64,000 nt of DNA from CAVZYN01 sp963779515 (GTDB lineage Bacteria > Pseudomonadota > Alphaproteobacteria > Rhizobiales > Hyphomicrobiaceae): contig CAVZYN010000006.1 in NCBI GenBank assembly GCA_963779515.1, positions 62,001 to 126,000 on the forward strand, written 5' to 3'. Within the stretch, counting starts at the first letter, position 1; each line of letters begins with the position of its first letter. The position numbers were made by a program, and so were the translations under genes. A model generated the notes under the pieces. It saw only the letters and a program-made list of their open reading frames with translations, was not told the DNA's origin and searched no databases. Shown here one piece after another: positions 45,372-55,181 of this stretch.

Positions 45372-45440
45372 CTTCGATGGGAGGCGAGTGGATTGCGGCT
45401 AGAATCTCGCGGCGGCCAGGGTGAAGGGGGCAGAAGGCGC

Positions 45441-45710
45441 CTATGAGATCGGTTTTTGCGGCGGCGGCGATGATCCGCGCGGCACGCCGGCACCGCCAGG
45501 CGCGGGAGACGCCGGCACCGGCGAAGAATTCGGGCTCGCGGCCGGCGGCGTCGAACCACCAGCCTGTGGTGGCGGCGCGGCCTGTGGCGGTGGCGACGGT
45601 GGAGCCTGCGGGCTTTGCTGCGCGAGGCTGCTGGACGCCACCAGCATCGCCCCTCCGAGCAGGGCTCCGATCGCGGCCGTTGCACGTTTCATCGCCCGAC
45701 GCGTTCCCAT
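45441..45710 (-). CDS. Small Pro-rich secreted protein
   Basis: 89 aa from ATG 45710, signal peptide ending SSSLAQQ, followed by a disordered Pro/Ala/Gly/Ser tail (PPSPPPQAAPPPQAGGS). The compositional bias makes coding uncertain, although the signal peptide is well formed. Function unknown. Confidence 0.42.
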   Translation of the reverse strand: MGTRRAMKRATAAIGALLGGAMLVASSSLAQQSPQAPPSPPPQAAPPPQAGGSTPPAASPNSSPVPASPAPGGAGVPRGSSPPPQKPIS

Positions 45711-45846
45711 GCTCACCCGCCCAATGATGGTTTCAATCAGAGACTTGTACGGGCCCAATCGTGGCCGCGCAACTCACGGGGACGTCAGAGACTCAGACCG
45801 GCGACTAGGCCAGTCGCGATCGAGGAAATCCGCGCGACCCGAAAGT

Positions 45847-46152
45847 CTATTTTGTCTGCCGGATGGCTTGCTCGGTTGCCACAGAAAGTCTGATGCCGAG
45901 TGCCTTCAGAACCTTCAAAACAGTTGCGAACTCGGGGTTACCAGCAGCGCTGAGCGCCTTATACAGATTTTCCCGTGCAAGACCCGTGTCACTCGCGATC
46001 TTCGCCATGCCGCGCGCTCTAGCAACATCGCCGATGGCGCGCGCGATGAACGACGGATCATCCGTTGCAAGTGCTTCTTCGATGTATGCGGCAACGGCGT
46101 CATCGTCGTCGAGATAGTCTGCCGGATCAAAGACGGTGGTATTGAGTGGCAT
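45847..46152 (-). CDS. HigA-like antitoxin (addiction module antidote)
   Basis: 101 aa. N-terminal MPLNTTVFDPADYLDD, middle DDDAVAAYIEEALATDDPSFIARAIGDVARARGM, then an Xre-type helix-turn-helix: KIASDTGLARENLYKALSAAGNPEFATVLKVLKALG. This is the HigA-type addiction-module antidote. It lies 12 nt downstream of the toxin gene on the same strand, the order typical of HigBA. Confidence 0.85.
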   Translation of the reverse strand: MPLNTTVFDPADYLDDDDAVAAYIEEALATDDPSFIARAIGDVARARGMAKIASDTGLARENLYKALSAAGNPEFATVLKVLKALGIRLSVATEQAIRQTK

Positions 46153-46164
46153 GGGTCAGGTGTC

Positions 46165-46455
46165 CTAAAGTGCTGCAGCCATGGCCTTCGCGGTTACGAT
46201 GTCTGCATCCTGGCTACTCTTTTCGCCGCCACACAGCAGCACGACAATAGTTTTGTCCGTCGCCACATAGTAGACGCGATAGCCAGGGCCATGATGAATG
46301 CGCATTTCGCTGACGGCGTCGCCAACAGGTCGAACATCGCCAGGATTGCCGTCTGCGAGACGACTGATGCGCGCCACGATCTTGGCGCGTGCCCGGTTGT
46401 CGCGAAGTGCCTTCAGCCAAGCCTTGAAGGCATCGGTTTGGCGAACTTCGACCAT
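46165..46455 (-). CDS. RelE/HigB-type toxin
   Basis: 96 aa, starting MVEVRQTDAFKAWLKALRDNRARAKIVARI, with GDVRPVGDAVSEMRIHHGPGYRVYYVATDKTIVVLLCGGEKSSQ as the beta-sheet core, typical of the HigB subtype of RelE-fold mRNA interferases. Intact start and stop. Precedes its antitoxin. Confidence 0.87.
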   Translation of the reverse strand: MVEVRQTDAFKAWLKALRDNRARAKIVARISRLADGNPGDVRPVGDAVSEMRIHHGPGYRVYYVATDKTIVVLLCGGEKSSQDADIVTAKAMAAAL

Positions 46456-46615
46456 GTATCATTGTAATTCATAAAATACAAAACTACAAGAGAGAACCCA
46501 TCGACTTGTCCGCAATCCACCGACTGAAACCGGCGGCGCGCGTATGGCCAAAGCAAGCGGATCCGATGCTATAACGCCCCAAGCAGATCGCCCAAACCAA
46601 ACCGGGGAGAGTGGC

Positions 46616-47485
46616 ATGAGCGTTTTCGAGAAACTCTGGGACGAGGCCGAACGCACACGCAGGCAAATCTTGGCGACGGGCGCCACCACCGGCGCCGTCG
46701 CGGGCTTCGCGCTTTCGGTCCAGCCCGTGGTCGCCCAAACCGCCATCATCACCGAGCCAGCCGGCCTCGAGGCCGGCATGGTCGAGCTGCGGTCGCTCGG
46801 CGGCGCAATCCCTGCCTATCGCGCGATGCCGGCTGGCGGAAAAAACCTCCCAATCATTCTCGTCGTGCAGGAGATTTTCGGCGTCCACGAGCACATCAAG
46901 GACGTCTGCCGCCGCTTCGCCAAGCTCGGCTACTGCGCGATCGCGCCCGCGCTCTATCATCGCCAGGGCGACGTCACGCAACTGAAGTCGATCGACGAGA
47001 TCCGCCCGATCGTCGCCAAGGTGCCGGACGCACAGGTGATGATGGATCTGGACGCCGCCGCGACCTGGGCCGCGCGCAGCGGCATCGGCGATGGCGGCAA
47101 ACTCGCCATCACCGGCTTCTGCTGGGGCGGGCGCATCACCTGGCTCTACGCCGTGCACAATCCGAATCTCAAGGCCGGCGTCGCCTGGTACGGACGCCTC
47201 GTCGGTGACAAGTCCGAGAACCAACCGGCGCATCCGGTCGAACTCGCAACCAAGATCAAGGCGCCCGTGCTCGGTCTCTATGGCGCGGCCGATACGGGCA
47301 TTCCGGTGGCGACCGTCGATCAGATGAAGCAAGCGTTGGGAACCGGCGCCAAGTCCGCGTTCCATGTCTATCCGGACGCGCCGCACGCCTTCTTCGCCGA
47401 CTACCGCCCGTCCTATCGCGAAGCCGCCGCCAAGGACGGCTGGCAACGCTGCCTCGATTGGTTCAAAGCCAACGGCGTCGCGTGA
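46616..47485 (+). CDS. Dienelactone hydrolase family protein, exported
   Basis: 289 aa from ATG 46616, with GGGGAGAG upstream; earlier in-frame starts lie in poor sequence. Residues ~15-45 form an uncleaved or Tat-like segment (TRRQILATGATTGAVAGF). Catalytic triad positions: Cys in TGFCWGGRITWLYA (~residue 160), Asp in YGAADTGIP, His in PDAPHAFFADYRPSY. It opens cyclic ester bonds of dienelactone-like compounds. The following gene starts 12 nt after. Confidence 0.85.
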   Translation: MSVFEKLWDEAERTRRQILATGATTGAVAGFALSVQPVVAQTAIITEPAGLEAGMVELRSLGGAIPAYRAMPAGGKNLPIILVVQEIFGVHEHIKDVCRRFAKLGYCAIAPALYHRQGDVTQLKSIDEIRPIVAKVPDAQVMMDLDAAATWAARSGIGDGGKLAITGFCWGGRITWLYAVHNPNLKAGVAWYGRLVGDKSENQPAHPVELATKIKAPVLGLYGAADTGIPVATVDQMKQALGTGAKSAFHVYPDAPHAFFADYRPSYREAAAKDGWQRCLDWFKANGVA

Positions 47486-47497
47486 GGCAAAGCGAAC

Positions 47498-47956
47498 GTG
47501 GCTGACGCTCTCATTCTCGGCTGGCAGGAATGGGTCGCGCTGCCAGCCCTCGGCTTGCCCGCCATCAAGGCCAAGATCGACACCGGCGCGCGCACCTCGG
47601 CGCTGCACGCGACCAACATCGAGACCTTCACCGAAAATGGTGTTGCGTATGTGCGGTTCGCCGTGCGGCCGATCCTGGCCCAGAAGGGGCTCGAGATCAC
47701 GGCGACAGCGCCGGTCGTCGACCATCGCGACGTCACGAGCTCCAACGGCGACACGGAAAAGCGTTACGTCATCTCGACGCCGCTCGCGGTTGGCGGCCGC
47801 ACCTGGCCGATCGAGATCACGCTGACCGGCAACCGCGAAACCTTGACTTATCGCATGCTGATCGGCCGCCAGGCCCTGCAGGACAACGTTCTTGTCGACC
47901 CATCAAAGTCATTCGCCCAGCCTCGCCTCAGCCGCAAGCTTTACGGGAAGCGGTGA
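47498..47956 (+). CDS. ATP-dependent zinc protease family (RimK-associated, DUF785)
   Basis: 152 aa from GTG 47498. Carries LPAIKAKIDTGARTSALHA, an aspartic-protease-like DTGA motif that defines the family, then a beta-rich core ending LIGRQALQDNVLVDPSKSF. Usually adjacent to RimK-type ligases; here next to a dienelactone hydrolase. Confidence 0.85.
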   Translation: MADALILGWQEWVALPALGLPAIKAKIDTGARTSALHATNIETFTENGVAYVRFAVRPILAQKGLEITATAPVVDHRDVTSSNGDTEKRYVISTPLAVGGRTWPIEITLTGNRETLTYRMLIGRQALQDNVLVDPSKSFAQPRLSRKLYGKR

Positions 47957-47970
47957 AACTGGTCCGCGCG

Positions 47971-49981
47971 TCAGTGTAGAATGCGCGAGACCACCACGTC
48001 GGCGTCGCTCGTGGCGATAATCTTGGCGTCGAGATGCCGCGTGTCGGGGCGATAGCCTTCGACGGTTCTCGCGAGAACCGCTTGAATCGCACGGTCGTCA
48101 CCAGCGGCCATCGCCCGTTCCAGTTCTTTGAGTTCGATCTCGAGGTCCGCCCAATTCAAGAACGGCTCGTTGATCCCAAGAATACGCAGATGCTCTGTCC
48201 CGACAGAATTTTCTCCAAGCAAGAGTTCCTCGTACAGCTTCTCGCCGGGACGCAAACCCACGTATTCGATGGCTACATCGCCATCTGGATTTTCCTCGTC
48301 TCGCACCTGCAAACCGGAGAGCCGGATCATTGAGCGCGCCAAATCGGCGATCCGGACCGGCTCGCCCATGTCCAGAACGAACACTTCACCCCCCTTGGCC
48401 ATCGCGCCTGCTTGAATGACAAGCGCAGCAGCTTCGGGAATAGACATGAAGTAACGAATGATTTGCGGGTGCGTGACCGTCACTGGACCACCGGCCTCGA
48501 TTTGTTTTCGAAAACGACGAACCACTGAACCCGAACTGTCCAGCACATTGCCGAAACGAACCATGGTAAAGACAGTCGATGACAGGCCCTCTGCGGCATG
48601 GGCCTGGAGCACCATCTCTGCCAAGCGCTTACTGGCTCCCATGACGTTTGTCGGTCGAACAGCCTTGTCCGTCGAGATGAGAACGACCCGCTTCACCCCG
48701 CACGCCTTGGCTTGCTCGGCTAGAACCGCGGTGCCAAACGTGTTGTTGCGCAGTCCCGAAACGACGTTGAATTCAACGATTGGAACGTGTTTGTAAGCTG
48801 CGGCATGGTAGACCGTATCGATCTCATATGTCTGAAAGACACCGCGCATTGCCGATGGATCGGTGACCAAGGCCAGCACGGTCGCGATCTTGGGTGCGGT
48901 ATATTTCGGATCCGCCAGATTGCTTGCAATCAAGTCATGGACGATCGAAGTCGATATCGTACAAAGCGGCCTCGGAGGCATCGAGCAACACCAAACGCTT
49001 TGGTCCCTGCCGCAACACCTGCCTGACCAACTCACTACCAATGGATCCGCCAGCTCCCGTGACCAGCACGTTCTTGTCGCGCGTATCACGCGCGAGCAAG
49101 ACTGGATCCGGCGGAACGGCGTTGCGGCCAAGCAGATCCTCGCCGGTGACCGGGCGCAGATCGCTGATTGTGACCCGTCCGGACGCGATATCCTCGAGCG
49201 CCGGCAGCATTTTCACGCGCACGGGATACGCCTGCAAGTCGCGCAGCAGCGCTGATCGTTCGCGCCGGCCGAATTCCGGCAACGCAACCAGCAGCTCCTC
49301 GACATCCTCGCGGGCGATCATGCCCCCGAGCGCCGATGGCTTTGCGACCTTGATGCCCGCGACGTACTGACCCCACAGGCTCGGCGCCGGATCGACGAAG
49401 CCGACAGGCTGGTATTGGCCAGATTTCCGCAACGCATCGACAAGCGCGACGCCAGCGCTGCCTGCACCATAGACAATGACGGGCTTCAGCGTATCGGGAT
49501 CCCGGTACGGAATTTCATAACCGACAGAGCGCAACAGCCATCCCACGGCATGACGAAACATCAGCAGGAACAGCGAACCGAAAACGAAATAGATGAAGGG
49601 CACCGCGCGCGGCACCCGCGGCCCGTTCGCGAGAAACAGTGCCACACCCCAGATCAGGACCGAAAGTCCGATGGCGAGCGATATCTGAACCAGTCGCTGC
49701 GAACTCATGAAGCGCGTGACGAACTTGTAGATCCGCAAGTGGAACATGACCGCCACGCCAAGCGCGGGCGCAAGCAGCAGGAGCAGCGTGAAGGCCAGGT
49801 CGTCCGGCAGGTAGATTCGGCCGTGCCGCAGCGACAGCGAAAACCACATCGCACACGACAGCAAACCAAAGTCTGCCAGTGCCAGCAGGGCACGCTTTGG
49901 GTACCGTGGCAGCCCAATCAGCCAAGCCCCGAGCTTGCGCGCAGGTGTGACCGCCCCCGAAACGAGTTCACTCAAGAACAT
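47971..49981 (-). pseudogene. CapD/WbpM-type membrane nucleotide-sugar dehydratase, split by a frameshift
   Basis: ATG 49981 is chosen for a GGGGAG site upstream over the longer ORF start at 50038. The first part has about four membrane helices, a CoA-binding-like domain (IVYGAGSAGVALVDAL) and NVLVTGAGGSIGSELVRQVL up to LYDIDF. The second frame continues with IVHDLIASNL..., VYHAAAYKHVPIVE, LISTDKAVRPTNVMGASKRLAE, typical of the SDR part. The break is at ~48935-48950; removing one base gives 669 aa, the family norm. The enzyme makes 4-keto-6-deoxy UDP-sugars for surface polysaccharide. Confidence 0.82.
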
Positions 49982-50153
49982 CCAACGCTCCCCGCCCGCA
50001 CGTGGGACTGATGTAATCGGCCCTTCAGACCGCCGCATAATGCAGCTGAAGAACTACGACGTGGCGAAAACAAAGTCGAATCCACCACAACAAAACAATT
50101 TAACGACGTGTAAGTGTAACCCAAAACAAGCAGTGGCCCCGAAAGTGAGCAAA

Positions 50154-51524
50154 TCAGCCACTCTCCGACACGCGACTTATCAACCGGTTGGCGACAAATA
50201 CCGCGCCGAGCCCGAACAGAACGCCACCCGCAAACTGTCCGGCCAAAACCCCGGATGCACCCGTCAGCATGCCGCCAATTTTGACCAATGGCCAAGTCCC
50301 AAGTGTTGCTCGTCCCCAACTAAACGCCGTGGCGTAGTGCGGCCGTCCCAGGGTGTTGAACACGGCGTTGGCGACAAAGAGGGCGCCGAGGAACACGAAC
50401 AGCGGCGACAGCCAGCGGCACTGCAGTTCGATCAAAGCCGCGGCCTGCGGGTCGGCCCCGAACCAGGCCGGCAGCCGTCCGGCGATCAGCAGCAGGAAGA
50501 TCCAGGCGGCCAGAGTAAAGACGACATTGATTTTAAGGCTCTCGATGAACGTGCCGCGCACGCGATCGAACCGCTGCGCGCCGAAATTCTGGCCGATGAT
50601 GGGCCCGACGGCGCCCGACAGCGCGAAAATGGCGCCGAATGCGACCGGCATGACGCGGCCGAGGATCGCCCACGCCGCGACGGCGGAGTCGCCGAAGTCG
50701 GCCATCGCTGCCGTGACGTACGCGTTGGCAACGGGCGTCGCGATGTTGGTTGCCATCGCCGGGACGGCGTTGCGCCCGATCACGCGGACGTCGGCCGCGA
50801 GCGCCGCCGGGTCGGGCCGCCCGAGCAAATCATGAACCCGATGGACGCCCCACAGACCGACGACCGCGAGCGCAATTCGCGCCAGCACCGACGCGATGGC
50901 CGCCCCCTCGAGCCCGAGCTTCAGCCCGAAGATCAATAGCGGGTCCAGCGCCACGTTGACGACCGCACCGGTGAGCGTGATGTGCATCGCGCGTGCCGCG
51001 TCGCCCGCCGATCTCAGCACCGCCCCCGAACACATGCCGAGTGCCAGGAACGGCAACGCCGGCAGCAGGATCCACAGATACCGCGCGGCAAGCTGATGCG
51101 TGCGGCCCGTCGCGCCCATCGCGGTCAAGAGCCACGCCACCGCCGGCAGCAGAAGCAGAACCGCGAGCACCGCGACCAGAAACGAGAACACATGCCCATG
51201 GCCCGACAGTCGCCGCGCTCTTGCCATGTCGCGGGCGCCGATCGCGGGCGCGACCACCGCCGTGGTCGCGATCGCGAGCCCAATGCCGATCGACGTCGCA
51301 AAAAACAGGATCGAACTCGCGTAGCCGACCGCCGCTACGATCTCGACCTCGCCGAGCATGCCGAGAAAAAAGATGTTTGCGAGATCGCCAATGAAAATCG
51401 ACATTAAACCGATGGCGCTCGTTCCCGTCATTACGAGAATATGACGCGCGATCGAGCCGGTGACGAACCGCGGCGCCGCCTGTGCTGGCGCCGGGTCGGA
51501 AGCGTGCGGCTCCGGATCGGGCAT
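50154..51524 (-). CDS. MATE-family efflux transporter
   Basis: 456 aa from ATG 51524. Twelve hydrophobic helices, with two MatE halves: LANIFFLGMLGEVEIVAAVGYASSILFFATSIGIGLA and, at the second repeat, AWAILGRVMPVAFGAIFALSGAVGPIIGQNFGA. Sodium- or proton-driven export of cationic drugs or metabolites. Intact. Confidence 0.9.
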   Translation of the reverse strand: MPDPEPHASDPAPAQAAPRFVTGSIARHILVMTGTSAIGLMSIFIGDLANIFFLGMLGEVEIVAAVGYASSILFFATSIGIGLAIATTAVVAPAIGARDMARARRLSGHGHVFSFLVAVLAVLLLLPAVAWLLTAMGATGRTHQLAARYLWILLPALPFLALGMCSGAVLRSAGDAARAMHITLTGAVVNVALDPLLIFGLKLGLEGAAIASVLARIALAVVGLWGVHRVHDLLGRPDPAALAADVRVIGRNAVPAMATNIATPVANAYVTAAMADFGDSAVAAWAILGRVMPVAFGAIFALSGAVGPIIGQNFGAQRFDRVRGTFIESLKINVVFTLAAWIFLLLIAGRLPAWFGADPQAAALIELQCRWLSPLFVFLGALFVANAVFNTLGRPHYATAFSWGRATLGTWPLVKIGGMLTGASGVLAGQFAGGVLFGLGAVFVANRLISRVSESG

Positions 51525-51564
51525 CGCGTTTTCCCTGACTTCTTGGCCGCACCGGACGATGCCG

Positions 51565-52167
51565 TTAGATCGTGCGCCGGCTCTTGATCGCCGCAGCCAG
51601 CGTACCTTCATCAAGGTAGTCCAACTCGCCGCCGACGGGAATGCCGCGTGCCAACTGGGAGACCGTAACAGCGGCAGCGCCCAACTGATCACGCAGGTAA
51701 TGCGCCGTCGACTGGCCTTCGACCGTCGCGCTCAGCGCCAGCAAAACTTCTTGAACCGGCGGACGCGCGCGCGCGATCAACCCGTCGAGATTGAGTTGCT
51801 CCGGCCCGATGCCGTCGAGCGGCGACAAATGTCCGCCGAGCACGTGATAGCGCGCCGACACGACGCCGGCGCGTTCCAACGCCCACAGATCACCCACTTC
51901 CTCGACCACCACGATCAAGGTTGGATCGCGCTTCGGATCCTGGCAAATCGTGCACGGCGAGATTGTATCGACATTCGCGCACGCAGCGCAGATCACGATC
52001 TTTTCGGCAGCGACCGCCATGGCGGCGGCAAGTGGTTCGAGCAGGTCGCTGCGCCGCTTGATGAGAGCGAGCGCGGCCTTTCGCGCGGAGCGCGGCCCAA
52101 GCCCCGGCAACCGCGCCAGCAGCTGCACCAGCCGCTCGATTTCCGGACCTGTCGTCGCCTTGCTCAT
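51565..52167 (-). CDS. recR: Recombination protein RecR
   Basis: 200 aa. HhH motif ARLPGLGPRSARKAAL, C4 zinc finger C-A-A-C...C-T-I-C around residues 57-72, then the Toprim domain (LIVVVEEVGDLWALERAGV and EVLLALSATVEGQSTAHYL). Normal length and intact. Acts with RecO in RecF-pathway loading of RecA. Here it is not next to dnaX or ybaB. Confidence 0.94.
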   Translation of the reverse strand: MSKATTGPEIERLVQLLARLPGLGPRSARKAALALIKRRSDLLEPLAAAMAVAAEKIVICAACANVDTISPCTICQDPKRDPTLIVVVEEVGDLWALERAGVVSARYHVLGGHLSPLDGIGPEQLNLDGLIARARPPVQEVLLALSATVEGQSTAHYLRDQLGAAAVTVSQLARGIPVGGELDYLDEGTLAAAIKSRRTI

Positions 52168-52339
52168 GGTCGCTGTCTAAAGCGCTTGCCCGCGCCGGGG
52201 AACAGGCTTTGCGCGCCGGCCGCAAGAAGATTTTTGCTGCGCACCGATGTGAGCAGCTGCGCCACACCCTGAAGCCACACCCCTAACCCCAGAGTAAATC
52301 GTGAAATTAAGCATGTACTCAGATCGAGACCTATCTTCG

Positions 52340-52490
52340 CCCTGGATGCAATTCACTTTGTCGATTTGTGTTGATTTCTCTGTGAAGATCGTTTTCAATA
52401 CGGACTATTGACGTGGCGTCGTCCCTACTATCCCCCCTAGTGACGTCACGGTATCGCCCGCGGTTGTCCCCCGACCGCGGGCATTTTTTT
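52340..52490 (+). ncRNA. Candidate small RNA between recR and the aldehyde dehydrogenase gene
   Basis: The flanking genes both lie on the minus strand, yet a strong plus-strand terminator ends here: GCCCGCGGT (52456-52464) with ACCGCGGGC (52474-52482), then seven T. A C-rich unpaired stretch (CCCCCCTAG) and a GTGACGTCAC palindrome lie just upstream; such C-runs resemble anti-Shine-Dalgarno seeds of alphaproteobacterial sRNAs. The 5' end is not fixed: no promoter can be called firmly. The rest of the 335-nt gap (52168-52340) holds nothing recognised. Confidence 0.45.
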
Positions 52491-52502
52491 GTCCGCGCGG
52501 AC

Positions 52503-54020
52503 TTAGCTGGACGCCGATGTTTTCATCACGAACGGGTTGCCGCTGTTCGACGCCGTCGAAATCCAGACCGACTTCGTTTGCAAATAGCCCTCGATCGCTT
52601 CCGCGCCGTTCTCGCGCCCGAGCCCCGACGCCTTGTAGCCACCGAACGGCATGAGAAAGCTCACGGCACGGTAGGTGTTGACCCAGACAGTCCCCGCACG
52701 GATGCGGCGCGCCATCGTCGTCGCGCGTTTCACCGATTGCGTCCACACACCGGCGCCGAGGCCGAACGCGATGTCGTTGGCGATCTCGACGGCGTGGTCC
52801 TCGTCCTTGAACTTGATCACCGAGAGCACCGGGCCGAACACTTCTTCCTGCGCGATGCGCATCTTGTTATCGACGCCCGTGAAGATCGTCGGCTTGACGA
52901 AGTATTGCCCGCCGCCTTCAGCCGCGGATGCCGGCCCGCCGCCCAGCACGCACTTTGCGCCTTCGCCCTTCGCGATGTCGATGTACGACAGGATTTTTTG
53001 ATACTGCCCCGGCGTCGTCACGGGCCCGACCTGCGTGTCGGGCTTCGAGGGATCGCCGAGCCGCGCGGTCTTGGCGGTCGCAATCAACTTCTCCATGAAC
53101 TGATCGTGGATGTTCTCATGCACGAGCAGGCGCGAACCCGCGATGCACGTCTGTCCGGTCGCAGCGAAAATGCCGGAGATCGCGCCGTTGACGGCATCGT
53201 CCATGATGCAATCGTCGAACACGATGTTGGGCGACTTGCCGCCAAGCTCCAGCGAGACCTTCTTGAACGTCCGCGCCGCGAGTTCGTTGACGCGCGCGCC
53301 GGTCGCCGTGCCGCCCGTGAACGCGACCTTCGCGACCTTGGGATGCGTGACCAGCGGCTCGCCCGTCACCGCGCCAAAGCCCGTCACGACGTTGAACACG
53401 CCCGGCGGAAGACCAGCCTCCTCGATCACCAGCTTGCAGAATTCGAGCACCGACGCGCTGGTGAATTCCGACGGCTTGAGGACGACCGTGCATCCGGCGG
53501 CGAGCGCCGGCGCGAGCTTCCACCCGACCAGCATCAGCGGCGAATTCCACGGCGTGATGAACGCGCAGACACCGACCGGCTCCTTCATCGTGTAAGTGAA
53601 GGTGTCGGGCTTGTCGATCGGCACCACGGCGCCATGGATTTTGTCGGCGAGCCCGCCGTAATAGTAGAACCACTCCGGCAGATACTTCAGCTGCGCCGCC
53701 ATCTCGGAGATGAGCTTGCCGTTGTCGCGCACTTCGATTTGCGCAAGGTACTCGCCATGTTTCTCGATGAGGCCGGCAATCTTGCGCAAGACGCGCCCGC
53801 GCTGCGTCTGCGTCATGGCGGGCCACGGCCCCGTCTCGAACGCCGCGTGCGCCGCATTGACCGCGCGATCGATATCCTCAGCACCACACTCCGGGATCAG
53901 CGCCCAAGGTTTGCCGGTATAGGGGTCGGATGTTTCGAAGCGTTTGCCGGACGCGGCATCGCAGAATTTGCCGTTGATATAGGTCTGATACGTCTTCAGC
54001 GATGTTGGACGGTCTTGCAT
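52503..54020 (-). CDS. Aldehyde dehydrogenase family protein
   Basis: 505 aa. NAD binding TPWNSPLMLVGWKLAPALAAGCTVVLKPSEFT, catalytic Glu in VSLELGGKSPN (~residue 265) and catalytic Cys in TGQTCIAGSRLLV (~residue 300). EEVFGPVLSVIKF and the C-terminal MPFGGYKASGLGRENG are class-typical. Oxidises an aldehyde to the acid with NAD(P). Cytosolic. Intact. Confidence 0.93.
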   Translation of the reverse strand: MQDRPTSLKTYQTYINGKFCDAASGKRFETSDPYTGKPWALIPECGAEDIDRAVNAAHAAFETGPWPAMTQTQRGRVLRKIAGLIEKHGEYLAQIEVRDNGKLISEMAAQLKYLPEWFYYYGGLADKIHGAVVPIDKPDTFTYTMKEPVGVCAFITPWNSPLMLVGWKLAPALAAGCTVVLKPSEFTSASVLEFCKLVIEEAGLPPGVFNVVTGFGAVTGEPLVTHPKVAKVAFTGGTATGARVNELAARTFKKVSLELGGKSPNIVFDDCIMDDAVNGAISGIFAATGQTCIAGSRLLVHENIHDQFMEKLIATAKTARLGDPSKPDTQVGPVTTPGQYQKILSYIDIAKGEGAKCVLGGGPASAAEGGGQYFVKPTIFTGVDNKMRIAQEEVFGPVLSVIKFKDEDHAVEIANDIAFGLGAGVWTQSVKRATTMARRIRAGTVWVNTYRAVSFLMPFGGYKASGLGRENGAEAIEGYLQTKSVWISTASNSGNPFVMKTSASS

Positions 54021-54205
54021 GGCGAACCTCGCGGGCGTTGCGGAAAAATCTGCCGCAACCTAGGCCTCGCGATGACCGCGGGCAAGCGCCAGCGGCGTCA
54101 CGCGTCATGGTTCACCGCATGGCCGGATTGCACAAATCCCAAGTCGGAGAGCAGACAAGCCGGAGAGCGGCCCCGCTCAAATCATGAAACGGCGAACGAG
54201 ATCTG

Positions 54206-54517
54206 TCAGAGATCCGATTTTGCCCAGCCGATGGCAGCCGAGCGCACGATGGGCGGGCCCGCGAGCAAACGCTCGACCTCCGCGAGATAGACCGCGTAGG
54301 AGGGATGCGCGAGAAAGGCCTCAGCGGCAAGGCGATCACTGTACCGCTGAAACACCAGCAGCGTGTCCGGATCATGATCCGCCAACCCGTAAAAGTAATC
54401 CAGGTGGCCGGAATTGCCGGCAACGGCCGGCGCCATATGCGTCTTCCAAATCTCGAAGACCCGCGCGCGCTGGCCCGGCAGCGTGCGGTGCTCGATGAAA
54501 ACACCAACCGTCTCCAT
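54206..54517 (-). CDS. Antibiotic biosynthesis monooxygenase (ABM) domain protein
   Basis: 103 aa from ATG 54517. Single ferredoxin-like ABM domain: FIEHRTLPGQRARVFEIWKTHM, HLDYFYGLADHDPDTLLVFQRYSD, LAAEAFLAHPSYAVYLAEV. Such domains oxidise quinone-like or aromatic compounds, or act as small-molecule-binding modules. Cytosolic. Confidence 0.8.
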   Translation of the reverse strand: METVGVFIEHRTLPGQRARVFEIWKTHMAPAVAGNSGHLDYFYGLADHDPDTLLVFQRYSDRLAAEAFLAHPSYAVYLAEVERLLAGPPIVRSAAIGWAKSDL

Positions 54518-54775
54518 GTGCCGACCCTTTGCGCGATGCCACCGCACATTCGGACGGCGCACCAGCCGCGTCAAGTGCACGAGATGTTCGCACCGCCCGT
54601 GGTGTTGTGTCGGACTCCTTGATGACGCGAGCTATTGCGCGATTTTATTGGGCTGTCATTCCGCAGCTCGTGGAAGCGGGCGTGCGCTGTTACCCAGGAT
54701 ACATCCCGCATCCGGGCTTGGTGTTGCGAACATTTTTTGATGTGAAATTTCTTTCTTGCAGCCAAGAGGATAACA

Positions 54776-55021
54776 ATGCGCAGCTTAAAAGCGGGTCTGG
54801 CCGTGCTTGCCATCGCCGCGACAGCCGGAAATTCCATGGCGGCCGAAGTCAAGCTCATCAGTGCGATCGCCATCCGGGCGTCGATCAACGAACTGATCCC
54901 AGAGTTCGAGCGCAAGACCGGTCACAAGGTGACGGTGAAGTTCGAACTCAATCCCGTCGTCAAGAAGCAGGTTGAAGGCGGTGAACCGTTCGATAGGTCG
55001 GCAAGACAGCGAGCACGTTGA
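54776..55021 (+). pseudogene. Truncated ModA-like substrate-binding protein
   Basis: A Sec signal (LAIAATAGNSMAAE) and the N-terminal SBP_bac_11 segment (ASINELIPEFERKTGHKVTVKF, then VEGGEPFD) are clear, but homology ends at about 54994, where ~230-aa proteins should continue. The remaining residues are read from the antisense of a GNAT gene remnant, ending at TGA 55019-55021. Ribosome site AAGAGGATAAC upstream. A deletion or recombination junction is at about 54990-54998. Confidence 0.75.
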
Positions 55022-55141
55022 CGTACCAAGTGCCCGGAGCCAGAGATAAAGTGGCAGGTCTTCACCGGCGTAGTTGACCAACTCGGCCAAGACGGCCGCA
55101 TTTTCAATGCGGGCCGGCCGGAACGCGATTGCCTCTGCCAT
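54990..55141 (-). pseudogene. GNAT acetyltransferase remnant with internal deletion
   Basis: Reading down from ATG 55141 gives IAFRPARIENAAVLAELVNYAGEDLPLYLW, the N-terminus of a GNAT family seen in Hyphomicrobiales. Then, in another frame, 55037-54990 encodes PGTWYVNVLAVLPTYR, the core motif of the same family that should lie about 80 residues later. Everything after it is missing and the sequence meets the truncated ModA-like gene from the other strand. Two deletions are needed. Confidence 0.72.
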
Positions 55142-55181
55142 CGGGCGTCTCCTCGCGTGGCTACCTCGGTGCGTCGCCGCT

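Noticed and set aside
45440..46470. 348-codon plus-strand ORF
   Set aside because: Overlaps the HigBA-type pair and the Pro-rich gene on the other strand; no features.
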